64,000 bases of DNA from JADZAI01 sp047602465. GTDB taxonomy: Bacteria > Pseudomonadota > Alphaproteobacteria > Micropepsales > Micropepsaceae. The notes beneath the pieces are model-generated. The model saw only the letters and a program-made list of their open reading frames with translations, had not been told where the DNA came from and ran no database searches. A program made the translations under genes and the position numbers. Below are positions 33,104 to 42,580 of this stretch, piece by piece (positions within the stretch are counted from its first letter, which is position 1; the number at the start of each line of letters is the position of its first letter). The DNA is taken from the NCBI GenBank assembly GCA_047602465.1, contig JASGHF010000001.1:2542001-2606000 (forward strand), in the 5' to 3' direction.

Positions 33104-33220
33104 ACTCGCTTTTTCGTGTGAAGCGCTCGTCACATCACACGGCGTTGTGAGCGGCCCGCTTATTGGCGGGTAATCCGGTCCGGCGCAGTGTCCGCCCCGA
33201 CGAGACCTGAGGGGCGGGCG

Positions 33221-36200
33221 ATGAATCTGACCGGCTTTTGCATGAAGAACCCGATCGCCGCCATCGGCGCGACGGTGTTCGTCTTCATGCTTGGCGTCTA
33301 CGCCGCCTTCGCGACGCCGACCCAGCTTTTCCCGGATATCGAGCGGCCGACGCTGTCGATCTTCACGCCCTGGCGCGCCGCAGCGCCGCCGCAGGTGGAA
33401 TCTGAGATCACACAGCAGGTCGAGGACGTTCTGAAAGGCCTTCCGGCCGTCACCGACATGCGCTCGTTCTCCAACCAGGGCGGCTCGTTCGTCGCGCTGG
33501 AGTTCGAGGTCGGGACGGATATGAGCGCCATCGCGCTCGACGTCATTTCGCGCCTCAACCGCATCCAGAACCTGCCGGAAGAAGCCGACAAGCCCATCCT
33601 CCAGTTCAGCGGCGATCAGGACAGCAATTCATCGCTCGTGTTCCTGTTCCTTCAGGCCCTGCCCGGCAACACGAAGGATATTCTCGACTACCGCGCCTAT
33701 ACGGAAGACGTGATCATTCCCAGGCTGGAATCGATCCCCGGCGTCGCCGGCGTGCAGCAGGCCGGCGGCTTCGGCTCGGATGACGAACTGCGCATCACCT
33801 TCGATCCCTACAAGGCGGCCGAGCTCGGCATCACGATCCCCGAGATCGCGAGCGCCGTGCGTTCGACGTCCGATTCCAGCGCCGGCAGCGTCGATATCGG
33901 CCGCCGCTCATACTCCGTGCGCTACGAAGGCCGCGTCGACATCGAAGCGCTGCGCGATCTGACGCTCGCCTGGCGCGACGGTCACCCGATCAAGCTGCGC
34001 GACGTTGCGACCGTCGAGGAGACGATGGCTGACCGGACCGAGTTCTCGGTCCAGAACGGCAACCCGGCGCTCGGCCTGCGCGTCATGCGCGAAAACGGCG
34101 CCAACGTGCTTGAAGTCCTCTCGCAGGTGAAGGCTGTGGTTGAGGAGATGAACCAGACGCAGCTCGCGCCGATGAACCTCAAGCTGGTGAAGTCGTTCGA
34201 CCCGTCTGTGTTCATCAACCGCGCCATCGCGTTCGTGGTGGGCGACCTCGCGCTCGGCGTCTTCCTCGCGCTTGTCGTGCTGTGGCTGTTTCTCCGCGAC
34301 CTGCGCGCGACGGCGATCTTCGCCGTCGCAATTCCCGTCTGTCTCGTGGCGACGATTCTGGTGCTCTGGCTGGCGGGCCGGACCATCAACGTCATCTCGC
34401 TGGCGGGCCTCGCTTTCGGCGTCGGGCATGTTCTCGATGCCTGTATCGTCGTGGTGGAAAACATCCTTCGCCTGCGTTCGGCCGGCGTGCGCGAGCCCGA
34501 AGCCTCGACGCGGGGCGCGAGTGAAGTGTGGAAGGCGCTGTTCGCCTCGTCGCTCACCTCGGTCGTCATCTTCGTGCCGATCATCTTCGTTGCCGATATC
34601 GAGGGCCAGCTTTTTGCCGACCTCGCCCTCACGATTTCGATTTCGGTCTGCGTCTCGCTCATCACCGCCGTGACGGTCGTGCCGCTCGCCGTTTCGTATT
34701 TCCTGCCGATCGACCGCCACAGCGTTGCCGGAAGCGATGCGATGCGCAGCGCCCAGATCATCACGCGCCTGACCGACACGCCGACGCGCCGCTATGCGCT
34801 GATCGTCGGCCTCATCTCGTTCTCGGCGATCGGGACCTGGGCCTTGCTGCCGGACCTGCACTATCTTCCCTCGGTGCGCCGTGACGCGATCGACTCGTTC
34901 GTGGGCCTGCCGCAAGGCACCTCGATCGACGTCGCCCATGACGAGATCGCTCAGCCGATCATCGATCGCCTGCAGCCTTACATGACGGGCGAGAAGCAGC
35001 CTCAGCTCCTCAACTATTACGTCTTCACCAATAATGGCGGGCTCAATGTCGGCGTCCGCGTGCAGGATGAGAGTCGCCTGCAGGAGATGGGGGAAATCAT
35101 CAAGGACGAGATCCTTGTCGGCTTCCCCGATACCCAGGTCTTCTCGCAGCAGGGCTTCCTGTTCGGCGGCTTCGGCGGCGGCGGCGGCCTGCAGCTGACA
35201 CTGCAGGCGCCCGACCCGGAAAAACTGGTGCCCGCCATCCAGAGAGCGATGGAACTGATTCCGCAGAAGCTGCCTGGCGCCTTCGGCAACCCAAGCCCCG
35301 ACCTGTCCGTGCGCCAGCCCGAAATCGTCGGCGCCCCCAACGACCAGCGCCTTCTGGAAACCGGCATGTCGCGGCGCGATGCGGCGCAGATGCTGCAGGC
35401 CTTCGTCTCGGGTCTCTATGCGGGCGAATTCTTCGATGGCGAAAAGCGTGTCGACGTGCTGGTCCGTGCCGAGAAATGGGCCGATCTGCCGGCGCTGAAG
35501 GGCCTGCCGGTCGCCACCCGCACAGGCGGGGCGGTTACCTTCGGCGATCTGGTGAACCTGCGCGAAGGCACCGGCACGCCGGCCATCTTCCGCTATGACG
35601 GCCGCCGGGCGGTGCAGCTCTTCATCAACACGCCGGACGGCATGGCGCTGGAGGACGCGCTGACCGTGCTGCGCAACGAGATCGTGCCGGCGATCGAGCC
35701 CCTGCTTCCGCCCGGCGGCAACGTGATGTTCTCGGGCAGCGCCGACAGTCTCGACAAGGCGACCGGCACGATGCTCGGCAACTTCGCCCTCGCGCTCGGC
35801 CTGTTGCTGGTCCTTATGGCGCTGCTCTTCCGCTCGCTGAAGGATTCGTTCTTCTGCGTCATCGCGCTGCCGCTCGCGACGGTCGGCGGCATGGCGGCGC
35901 TGCAGATCGTGAACATCTTCGCCTTCACGCCGCTCGATCTGCTGGCGATGATCGGGTTCATCATCCTGACGGGTCTCGTCGTCAACAATGCGATCCTGCT
36001 GGTCGATCAGACCCGCGCCAGCCAGCGCGAAGGCGTGCCGGTGCGCGAGGCGGTGGCGCAGGCCATCCGCTACCGCACGCGCCCCATTCTCTCCGGCACG
36101 CTGACCAATCTGGTCGGCATGCTGCCGCTGATGTTGTCGCCGGGTGAAGGCGCCGAGATCTATCGCGGCCTCGCCACCGCGATCGCGGGCGGCATGGCGG

Positions 36201-36325
36201 TCTCGACGCTCTTCACCCTCATTCTTCTGCCGGCGCTGCTGCGTTTCGGCGAACATGGCGAGCTGAAGCGGCTCGTCCCCACCTTCCGCCGCGCGGCCCC
36301 GCCCGCCGCGCTTCCAGCCGAGTGA
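33221..36325 (+). CDS. RND efflux transporter, inner-membrane permease
   Basis: 1034-residue AcrB-type proton antiporter with 12 predicted helices and two large periplasmic loops. N-terminal MNLTGFCMKNPIAAIGATVF and ALPLATVGGMAALQI are family typical. In TM4 the proton-relay pair seen as DD in AcrB reads LDACIVVVEN, leaving one Asp as in metal-type RND pumps. I chose ATG 33221, with GAGGGG upstream, over GTG 33188. It overlaps the adaptor gene that follows; no outer-membrane channel gene is nearby. Substrate unknown. Confidence 0.9.
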   Translation: MNLTGFCMKNPIAAIGATVFVFMLGVYAAFATPTQLFPDIERPTLSIFTPWRAAAPPQVESEITQQVEDVLKGLPAVTDMRSFSNQGGSFVALEFEVGTDMSAIALDVISRLNRIQNLPEEADKPILQFSGDQDSNSSLVFLFLQALPGNTKDILDYRAYTEDVIIPRLESIPGVAGVQQAGGFGSDDELRITFDPYKAAELGITIPEIASAVRSTSDSSAGSVDIGRRSYSVRYEGRVDIEALRDLTLAWRDGHPIKLRDVATVEETMADRTEFSVQNGNPALGLRVMRENGANVLEVLSQVKAVVEEMNQTQLAPMNLKLVKSFDPSVFINRAIAFVVGDLALGVFLALVVLWLFLRDLRATAIFAVAIPVCLVATILVLWLAGRTINVISLAGLAFGVGHVLDACIVVVENILRLRSAGVREPEASTRGASEVWKALFASSLTSVVIFVPIIFVADIEGQLFADLALTISISVCVSLITAVTVVPLAVSYFLPIDRHSVAGSDAMRSAQIITRLTDTPTRRYALIVGLISFSAIGTWALLPDLHYLPSVRRDAIDSFVGLPQGTSIDVAHDEIAQPIIDRLQPYMTGEKQPQLLNYYVFTNNGGLNVGVRVQDESRLQEMGEIIKDEILVGFPDTQVFSQQGFLFGGFGGGGGLQLTLQAPDPEKLVPAIQRAMELIPQKLPGAFGNPSPDLSVRQPEIVGAPNDQRLLETGMSRRDAAQMLQAFVSGLYAGEFFDGEKRVDVLVRAEKWADLPALKGLPVATRTGGAVTFGDLVNLREGTGTPAIFRYDGRRAVQLFINTPDGMALEDALTVLRNEIVPAIEPLLPPGGNVMFSGSADSLDKATGTMLGNFALALGLLLVLMALLFRSLKDSFFCVIALPLATVGGMAALQIVNIFAFTPLDLLAMIGFIILTGLVVNNAILLVDQTRASQREGVPVREAVAQAIRYRTRPILSGTLTNLVGMLPLMLSPGEGAEIYRGLATAIAGGMAVSTLFTLILLPALLRFGEHGELKRLVPTFRRAAPPAALPAE

Positions 36326-36333
36326 GCCACCCC

Positions 36334-37425
36334 ATGCGCATTGTCTTCGCCGCCCTGACGGCCCTCGCCCTCGTTCCCCTGGCTGCAACCTCGATTGCGC
36401 AGGAGGGCGGCGAAGGCCCGCCGCCGGCCATTGTGGTGGTCGGCGCCGCCACGACGGAGCGGATGTCCGAAACGGTCACCGTTCCGGGCAGTGTCGTCAG
36501 CCGCAATGACAGCAAGATCGCCGCCGAGGTGACCGGCCGTGTCGAATGGGTCGCCGAGATCGGCACGACGGTGGAAGCCGGCGCGCCGATCGCGCGCATC
36601 GACAAGGAGCTGCTGACCCTGCAGGCCCGCAGCGCCGAAGCCATGGTCAAACGCTTGCGGGCGCGCGTGAAGTTCCTGGCGCAGGAGGTCGCCCGGCTCG
36701 AATCCCTGATCGGCAAGGGCTCGACGACCAAGCAGAAGCTTGATGAAGCACGTTCCAGCCATGAAATGGCCGAGCAGGAACTGGCCGACGCACAGGTCAC
36801 GCTTGAGCGCGCCGCCTACGATCTCGCCCATGCCGAGGTGACGGCGCCGTTTTCCGGCCGTGTCGTGACCCGCCTGGTTCAGCCGGGCGAGTTCATCAAC
36901 CGCGGCGAGGCTGCGGCCCGTATCGTCGACACCGCCACTCTGGACGTGACGGCGCAGATCCCCGTCGCGTCTGTCGCGGCGCTGAAAGAGGGAGACACGC
37001 TGCGCGTCGAAGGCCCCGGCGGCGCGGTGCAGGCGACGGTGCGTGCGCTGGTTCCCGTGGGCGATGAAGTCTCGCGCTCGGCCGAACTGCGGGCCGCGCT
37101 GAGCGACAGCACCTGGCTGGTGGGAACGGCCGTGAAGGTCGCGACCCCCAACGGCCCCGCCACGGAAGTTCTTTCCGTGCCGCGCGACGCGGTCCTCCTT
37201 CGCTCTGATGGTCAGGCGGTGTTCCGCATCGGCGCCGACAACACGGCCGAACTGGTGCCGGTGTCGACCGGCCTCACCTCGGGCGACCGCGTGGCGGTGA
37301 CGGGCGCGCTCAATCCCGGCGACCGCGTGGTGACGCGCGGCGGCGAGACATTGCAGGCGGGGCAGAAGGTCGAGATCCAGGCCGCTGTGGGAGCGGAGGG
37401 CGGCGCCGGGGCCGGCCCGGGCTGA
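36334..37425 (+). CDS. RND efflux periplasmic adaptor subunit (MFP)
   Basis: 363 residues: signal peptide (MRIVFAALTALALVPLAA), lipoyl half-motifs EVTGRVEWVAEIGTTVEAGA and VTAPFSGRVVTRLVQPGEF around an alpha-helical hairpin (about 90-155), then beta-barrel and membrane-proximal domains. It bridges the RND pump and an outer-membrane factor. The gene order pump-then-adaptor is reversed from the common arrangement. GTG 36322, overlapping the pump stop as GTGA, is an equally possible start. Confidence 0.9.
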   Translation: MRIVFAALTALALVPLAATSIAQEGGEGPPPAIVVVGAATTERMSETVTVPGSVVSRNDSKIAAEVTGRVEWVAEIGTTVEAGAPIARIDKELLTLQARSAEAMVKRLRARVKFLAQEVARLESLIGKGSTTKQKLDEARSSHEMAEQELADAQVTLERAAYDLAHAEVTAPFSGRVVTRLVQPGEFINRGEAAARIVDTATLDVTAQIPVASVAALKEGDTLRVEGPGGAVQATVRALVPVGDEVSRSAELRAALSDSTWLVGTAVKVATPNGPATEVLSVPRDAVLLRSDGQAVFRIGADNTAELVPVSTGLTSGDRVAVTGALNPGDRVVTRGGETLQAGQKVEIQAAVGAEGGAGAGPG

Positions 37426-37514
37426 TCCCGCCTTTTCCACCCGCCGCAGCGGTTGACCGGGCAACGCAGCGGGACTAAGCCGCCCTATCGCCACCTTGTT
37501 GCTGCGGGCCGGCC

Positions 37515-38501
37515 ATGCTGCGTGTTTTCGAGATCGCCGACGCCTGCCTGAAGCGCCGCCAGCTGGATCTGTCGGCGGGGATCGTCATCCCCGATACGGC
37601 GCTCTGGGTCGATCTCTACGCGCCGACCGCCGAGGAAGCGCGCCGGGCAGAGGCGCTTCTGGAAATCACCCTTCCGACCAAGGAAGAGATGGAGGAGATC
37701 GAAGCCTCCAGCCGTGTCTATTCGGAAGACGGCGGCCTCTTCATGACAACCAGCATCGTCTCCAAGACCGAGACCGAGCATCCGGAATCGGCGGCGGTCA
37801 CCTTCGTCCTCGCCAAGAACCGCCTGCTCACCATCCGCTACAGCGAGCCGATGCCGTTCAACACCTTCCCGGCCCGCGCGGAGCGGCAGCCGGGCATGTG
37901 GGCGACGGCGGACTACCTGCTGGTCGGTATTCTTGAATCCATCGTCGACCGCACGGCGGATATCCTCGAGCGCGTCGGCGCCGACGTCGACAGCCTCAGC
38001 CGCGAGAGCTTCGACAAGCCGCGTCATAATCAGGCGCTGGACCATCGCGACTTTCAGGGCCTGCTCGCCCGTCTCGGCCGCCAGAACGATCTCATCGGCA
38101 AGGTCCGCGAAAGCCTGATCGGCTTCTCGCGCATCCTCACCTTCCTGACCCAGACCTTCGAGGGCAAGCCGGGCGGCAAGGAACTGCGCAGCTACAATAA
38201 GACGATCACCCGCGACGTCGCCTCGCTGGCCGATCACACCAACTTCCTGTCGAACAAGATCACCTTCCTGCTCGACGCCATTCTCGGCATGATCAATCTG
38301 GAGCAGAACCGGATCATCAAGGTGATTTCGGTGTCGTCCGTCGTGTTCCTGCCGCCGACCCTCTTCGCCAGCATCTGGGGCATGAACTTCGTGCATATGC
38401 CCGAATTGCAGGAACCGTGGGCCTATCCGCTGGCGCTCGGCCTCATCATCATCTCGGCGATCATTCCCGCCGCCTATTTCAAATGGCGCGGCTGGCTGTG
38501 A
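37515..38501 (+). CDS. corA: CorA-family divalent cation transporter
   Basis: 328-residue pentameric magnesium/cobalt channel subunit. A long cytosolic domain with charged helices leads to two C-terminal helices; the selectivity signature reads WGMNF (SIWGMNFVHMPEL) in place of the usual YGMNF. The C-terminus FKWRGWL is basic as expected. It follows the efflux pair on the same strand after 89 bp and precedes a DMT transporter by 16 bp. Confidence 0.9.
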   Translation: MLRVFEIADACLKRRQLDLSAGIVIPDTALWVDLYAPTAEEARRAEALLEITLPTKEEMEEIEASSRVYSEDGGLFMTTSIVSKTETEHPESAAVTFVLAKNRLLTIRYSEPMPFNTFPARAERQPGMWATADYLLVGILESIVDRTADILERVGADVDSLSRESFDKPRHNQALDHRDFQGLLARLGRQNDLIGKVRESLIGFSRILTFLTQTFEGKPGGKELRSYNKTITRDVASLADHTNFLSNKITFLLDAILGMINLEQNRIIKVISVSSVVFLPPTLFASIWGMNFVHMPELQEPWAYPLALGLIIISAIIPAAYFKWRGWL

Positions 38502-38517
38502 GCGCTTCGGTCGCGAC

Positions 38518-39423
38518 ATGAGCGGCGGCGGCCGCGTCGACGCGCCCTTCGCCGGCATTCTCTACAAGATCGGCGCGACGCTGGGCTTCGCCGCCATGGC
38601 GGCCGCGATCAAGGCGGCGGGCGAGGGCTATCCGGTCGGCGAGATCGTCTTCTTCCGCTGCGCCTTCGCGCTGCCGCCCGTCCTCATCTGGGCCTGGGCG
38701 GCGGGGAACCTCAACGACGCGTGGCGCACGAAAAACCCGTGGATGCATGTCTCGCGCTCGACGCTCGGCATCGCCGCCATGGCGATGTCGTTCATCGCGC
38801 TCGCCGATTTGCCGCTCGCCGACTGGACGGCGATCTCCTTCGCCATGCCGATCTTCGCGACCATCCTCGCCGCGACGCTGCTGAACGAACCCGTCGGGCC
38901 GTGGCGTGCCTGGGCGGTGGTGGCCGGCTTTGTCGGCGTCCTCGTCATCGTCGGGCCGAAGCTCAGCTTCGAACACGGCGTTCCGGCCCTCATCATGCTG
39001 GTCTCGACGCTCTGCGCCGGCACGGTGATCGTCATCATCCGCCGCATCTCGGCGACCGAGACCGGCATCTCGATCGCCTTCTATTTCATGCTCTCCTGCA
39101 TGGTCGCGGGCGCCCTGACGCTGCCTTTCGCGTGGAAGACGCCTGACCTGACCGGCTTGCTTCTGCTCATCGCATCGGGCGTCTTCGGTGGCCTCGGACA
39201 GGTGTGCAATACGTTCGCCTATGCCCGCGCCCAGCCCTCGTTGCTGGGGCCGTTCGACTATCTGGGGCTGATCTGGGCGGTGACGCTGGGCGTGATCATC
39301 TTCGACCAGTGGCCCGACTGGACGGTCTGGGTCGGCGCGGTGATCGTGGTGAGCTCAGGCCTGGTGATCGCCTGGCGCGAACGCCAGCTCGGCCTGCAGA
39401 AGCAAAGAATTCAGAGCGTCTAA
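38518..39423 (+). CDS. DMT-superfamily (EamA) transporter
   Basis: 301 residues in ten hydrophobic helices forming two EamA repeats (about 10-140 and 155-290). PVGEIVFFRCAFALPPVLIW and AISFAMPIFATILAATLLNE are typical of the first repeat. Such carriers export or import small metabolites such as amino acids; the substrate is unknown. The start lies 16 bp after corA, so the two may share a transcript. Confidence 0.87.
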   Translation: MSGGGRVDAPFAGILYKIGATLGFAAMAAAIKAAGEGYPVGEIVFFRCAFALPPVLIWAWAAGNLNDAWRTKNPWMHVSRSTLGIAAMAMSFIALADLPLADWTAISFAMPIFATILAATLLNEPVGPWRAWAVVAGFVGVLVIVGPKLSFEHGVPALIMLVSTLCAGTVIVIIRRISATETGISIAFYFMLSCMVAGALTLPFAWKTPDLTGLLLLIASGVFGGLGQVCNTFAYARAQPSLLGPFDYLGLIWAVTLGVIIFDQWPDWTVWVGAVIVVSSGLVIAWRERQLGLQKQRIQSV

Positions 39424-39430
39424 GCTGCGT

Positions 39431-39461
39431 CCTCATGGCCGGGCTTCACCCGGCCATGAGG
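39431..39461. terminator. Bidirectional terminator between convergent genes
   Basis: A perfect 13-bp stem, CCTCATGGCCGGG with CCCGGCCATGAGG, and a five-base loop lie between the DMT transporter and the cysteine-cluster gene. No long T-run on either side. Confidence 0.65.
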
Positions 39462-39470
39462 AGGGGGAAG

Positions 39471-40088
39471 CTAGGCCGCAGCCTTTTCCTTCAGACCATC
39501 GCGGATGGAATCCAGCTCCGCCACCAGCTCCGCCCCGAAATAATAAAGCACCTCGTTGCGCTGGGCGTCGTAGCAGGAGGGGCCGTTGCCCTGGCAGATC
39601 AGCGAGCCTTCATACAGCTCCTCGCCCAGGCACAGCAGGCCGTCGCCGAAGGTCAGCGGGAAGAGGCTCGAGATCAGCGGCTTGATGACGTGATAATCGA
39701 AGCCCTTCTCCAGCGCGAAGGAGTGCAGCTTGCACGCCCCGTTCTCGCGGTTCTGGAAGGTGCACGAGCCATTGACGACCTTGGTGCGGGTCGACTTGCC
39801 GCCCGGATAGTCGGGGATGATCTCCCACTCGCCGGTGAACCAGTCTTCCGAGCGGGTGCCGAGATAGGCCTCCAGTTCGTCCTTGCGCTCCATGATGCGC
39901 TCGACATTCTCGGCGTCGATGTCGACGCCCCAGTTGCAGCAGCTATGGCCGCAGAAATTGCACGACAGGCACGCGCTGAAATAGGAATAGCGGAAGACGT
40001 TGAGATCGACGCTGTCGATGGTCGGCGTGCCCTCGCGCGAGGTATAGCTGCGCGAAAGCTTGAACGGTTCGTATTCGCTGCCCGACAT
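39471..40088 (-). CDS. Cysteine-cluster protein (YkgJ/DUF3109-like)
   Basis: 205 residues with a dense cysteine motif CLSCNFCGHSCCNWGVD near residue 40 and further cysteines in GSCTF, GACKL, LLCLG, LICQG and PSCYD, suggesting bound Fe-S or zinc. Members of this family are common but of unclear function. It is the last gene of the kamA operon, starting nine bases after the GNAT gene with AGGGGA ahead. A role in metal or cluster supply to KamA, or in redox chemistry on the product, is inference only. Confidence 0.75.
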   Translation of the reverse strand: MSGSEYEPFKLSRSYTSREGTPTIDSVDLNVFRYSYFSACLSCNFCGHSCCNWGVDIDAENVERIMERKDELEAYLGTRSEDWFTGEWEIIPDYPGGKSTRTKVVNGSCTFQNRENGACKLHSFALEKGFDYHVIKPLISSLFPLTFGDGLLCLGEELYEGSLICQGNGPSCYDAQRNEVLYYFGAELVAELDSIRDGLKEKAAA

Positions 40089-40097
40089 GTCGTTCCC

Positions 40098-40580
40098 CTA
40101 AAGCCGCGCGCCATAGACGGCCTTGGCCCTGCCATCGCGATAATAGTCAGGGATGGTGGCGATCAACGGAAATCCGCAGGCCTCGTATAATTTATGCGCG
40201 GCTGTGTAGTCCGCGCCCGTCTCGGTCTCGATGAACAGGTGCGAAGCGTTCTCATCTCGGGCGCGCTTCGCCGTCTCTTCCAGCAGCATCCGCCCCGCGC
40301 CCTTGCCTTGAGCGCGCGGATGCGTGGCGATCCAGTAAAGGTCATAGCGGCGGTCGGTCGCCGGGATCGGTCCCCAGATGGCGAAGGCTGCCGGTCCTAC
40401 GCCGTCGCTCGCGACGAGCAGGCGATAGCCGGAATGAAGTTCGCCCTCTTCGATCAGCTTCTCAAGAATCTCGGGAACGAAGGCGATTTCGTCCTCGCTG
40501 AAATTTCCACAGGCCGTGGCGATGCCGGGCAGGGCGGTCTCGTCGCCGGGCAGCGGGCGGTCCCGCAGAGCGAAGCTCAT
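40098..40580 (-). CDS. GNAT-family N-acetyltransferase
   Basis: 160 residues with the acetyl-CoA loop RAQGKGAGRMLLEE (about 95) and C-terminal YEACGFPLIATIPDYYRDG, giving a complete GNAT fold. ATG 40580 overlaps the TGA of the ATP-grasp gene upstream. In other organisms a GNAT enzyme (AblB) acetylates beta-lysine made by AblA/KamA. This protein is shorter than AblB, so the parallel is suggestive, not proof. Likely acceptor: beta-lysine or its conjugate. Confidence 0.85.
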   Translation of the reverse strand: MSFALRDRPLPGDETALPGIATACGNFSEDEIAFVPEILEKLIEEGELHSGYRLLVASDGVGPAAFAIWGPIPATDRRYDLYWIATHPRAQGKGAGRMLLEETAKRARDENASHLFIETETGADYTAAHKLYEACGFPLIATIPDYYRDGRAKAVYGARL

Positions 40581-41566
40581 GCCGCCGCCCGGCGCTGGCC
40601 TGCCTTCACGATGCCGTCGATGAGTTCGGGATAGGAAATCCCCGCCTTCAGCGCCGCCATGGCGAGGCCCGCATCGTCGCTGATGTCGGGGTTCACGTTG
40701 ATGTCGATGACATAGGGCGTGCCGTCGGCAGATATCCGGAAATCCACCCGCGCCCAGCCGCCCAGATCGAACATCTCCCACACCTTCAGCGAGATGCGGC
40801 GCAGTTCCGCGGCGAGGCCCGGCTCGGCCGCCTCGTCGATGAAGCGTCGGTTGGTGTGCCTGTACTCGTCGCTGTCTTCGCGCCACTTGGCGGCGTAGTC
40901 AATGATGCGGTGCTTGCCTTCGGGAAAGCCGGTGAAGTCCATCTCGGCCAGCGGCAGCACCCGCCCCCCTTCCGGCGTCTCGATCATCGCGACGTTGAAC
41001 TCGCGCCCGGTGATGAATTCCTCGGCGAAGGTCTTGCCGCCGAATTTGCCTTCCCACTGCGCGGCGCGCGCCTCCACGGCGGCGCGGCCCGTCACCACGG
41101 CGTCATTGTCGAGACCCAGCGAGGCGTGTTCGGCGATCGCCTTCACGATATAGGCGCGGTCTTCCTTCAGGCCCTTCCAGTGGGGGCCTTCGGCATAATG
41201 CGGCGTCGGGATGCCGGCCTCGGTCAGCAGACGCTTGGCGATCAGCTTGTCGGTCCCGGCCATCAGCCCGAACGTGCCGGACCCGGCGAAGGGGATGCGC
41301 GCCGCCTCGTAGATGCCGGTCGCCACGAACGCCAGCCGGTCGGTCGCGAGGAAGCTCTCCACCATGTTGAAGACGAAACCCGGCGGATTGGTGCGCAAAT
41401 CGTCCAGCACGGTCTGCAGATTGCCGTCGAACTTGCGGTGTTCGGCCTCCCAGCCAAGCTCGGTCAGCACCGCGATCAGAGAGGCGGCGATGGCGCCCGT
41501 CGAATTGGCTGGGTCTTCCTCTTCGCCCGGCACGATGGCGGTGAAGATCAGGCAGCGGCGGCTCAT
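40577..41566 (-). CDS. ATP-grasp ligase 2 (D-Ala-D-Ala ligase-like)
   Basis: 329-residue ATP-grasp enzyme expected to form an amide or peptide bond through an acyl phosphate. It shows FVFNMVESF, PFAGSGTFGLMAGTDKLIAK, GREFNVAMIE, and the Mg/ATP site ARVDFRISADGTPYVIDIN. It starts at an ATGA overlap with ligase 1 and ends overlapping the GNAT gene. It differs clearly from ligase 1, so the two probably catalyse different steps. It is not a normal Ddl because cell-wall genes are absent around it. Confidence 0.85.
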   Translation of the reverse strand: MSRRCLIFTAIVPGEEEDPANSTGAIAASLIAVLTELGWEAEHRKFDGNLQTVLDDLRTNPPGFVFNMVESFLATDRLAFVATGIYEAARIPFAGSGTFGLMAGTDKLIAKRLLTEAGIPTPHYAEGPHWKGLKEDRAYIVKAIAEHASLGLDNDAVVTGRAAVEARAAQWEGKFGGKTFAEEFITGREFNVAMIETPEGGRVLPLAEMDFTGFPEGKHRIIDYAAKWREDSDEYRHTNRRFIDEAAEPGLAAELRRISLKVWEMFDLGGWARVDFRISADGTPYVIDINVNPDISDDAGLAMAALKAGISYPELIDGIVKAGQRRAAA

Positions 41567-42573
41567 GCCGCTGCCTTCGCGTGCCGCGCCGCGAGTTCGG
41601 GATGCCGGGCGAGGAAGGCGCCGGTGATCGCCTCGATCAGGTCGCGATAGCGCCACCCGGCGAAGTTCGACAGGAACACGAGGTCCGAATAGTCGGGATG
41701 CAGCCCGGCGAGCGGGTTCACCTCGATGAAATGCGGATTGCCGTGGGCGTCGGATTTCACGTCCGCCCGCCCGCCGTCACGACAGCGCAAGCTCCGCCAC
41801 CCCGCCAGCGCCACCTCACCGGCCGCGACCGCTTCGGCGTCGCTCACCAGCTCGTAGCCGATCTTGCCTTCCCAGTGCTGCTTGTTGTCGTAGCCATAGC
41901 CGTTGGCGGTGGCGGCTTCCTCGAAGATCACTTCCATGATCCCGATGACGCGGGCGGTCTGGCCTTCACCGATGATCCCCACCGTGAACTCCCGCCCCGG
42001 CAGATAGGTCTCGACGATCACCGGCTGGTGGAACTGGCGGATCAGGTCGCCCGTCACCTTTTCCAGTTCGGCGTGGGTGTGCGCCTTCGACGCCGGCCCC
42101 ACGCCCTTGCCCGACCCTTCGGCGACGGGCTTGGCGAACAACGGAAAGGGCAGATTCACGGCCTTCGCCTGGCGCGCGTCGGTCAGCAGTTCGAACCCGG
42201 CGGTCGGCACGCCGTCATGCATCAGCACTTTCTTCGCCATCGCCTTGTCCAGCGTCAGCGCCGTGGTGAGCGGGTCCGAAAACACATAAGGGATCGCATA
42301 GGCGTCCAGCAGGCACGGTACCTGGGCTTCGCGCCCGAGGCCCGAAACGCCCTCGCAGATATTGAAGACGAAATCCCAGCGCGCCCCGCCGACCAGCTTT
42401 TCGGCCAGCTTCTTCACATGCCCGACACGCTCGACCTGGAAGCCGAGGCTGGTCAGCGCCGTCTCCAGGCCTTCGATGGTGCGCGGGCTGTCGAATTCGG
42501 CGGTCTCTTCCTCACCGAAACCCATGTCCAGATAGTCCTGGCGCAGGTCATAGGTGAGGCCGACGCGCAGCAT
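41563..42573 (-). CDS. ATP-grasp ligase 1 (D-Ala-D-Ala ligase-like)
   Basis: 336 residues with FVFNICEGVSGLGREAQVP, PYVFSDPLTTALTLDKAMAK, LFAKPVAEGSGKGVG (ATP-binding Lys and Gly-rich loop), ETYLPGREFTVGIIG and HFIEVNPLAGLHP. The fold is that of Ddl ligases. It begins seven bases after the kamA stop. Substrates unknown; by context a beta-amino acid such as beta-lysine is the first guess. The frame is open upstream, but the extra residues lie inside kamA. Confidence 0.85.
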   Translation of the reverse strand: MLRVGLTYDLRQDYLDMGFGEEETAEFDSPRTIEGLETALTSLGFQVERVGHVKKLAEKLVGGARWDFVFNICEGVSGLGREAQVPCLLDAYAIPYVFSDPLTTALTLDKAMAKKVLMHDGVPTAGFELLTDARQAKAVNLPFPLFAKPVAEGSGKGVGPASKAHTHAELEKVTGDLIRQFHQPVIVETYLPGREFTVGIIGEGQTARVIGIMEVIFEEAATANGYGYDNKQHWEGKIGYELVSDAEAVAAGEVALAGWRSLRCRDGGRADVKSDAHGNPHFIEVNPLAGLHPDYSDLVFLSNFAGWRYRDLIEAITGAFLARHPELAARHAKAAA

Positions 42574-42580
42574 CGCGTCG

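Noticed and set aside
33908..36388. 826-codon minus-strand frame antisense to the RND pump
   Set aside because: Arg/His/Gln-rich translation typical of an antisense shadow in GC-rich DNA; the pump on the other strand is unequivocal.
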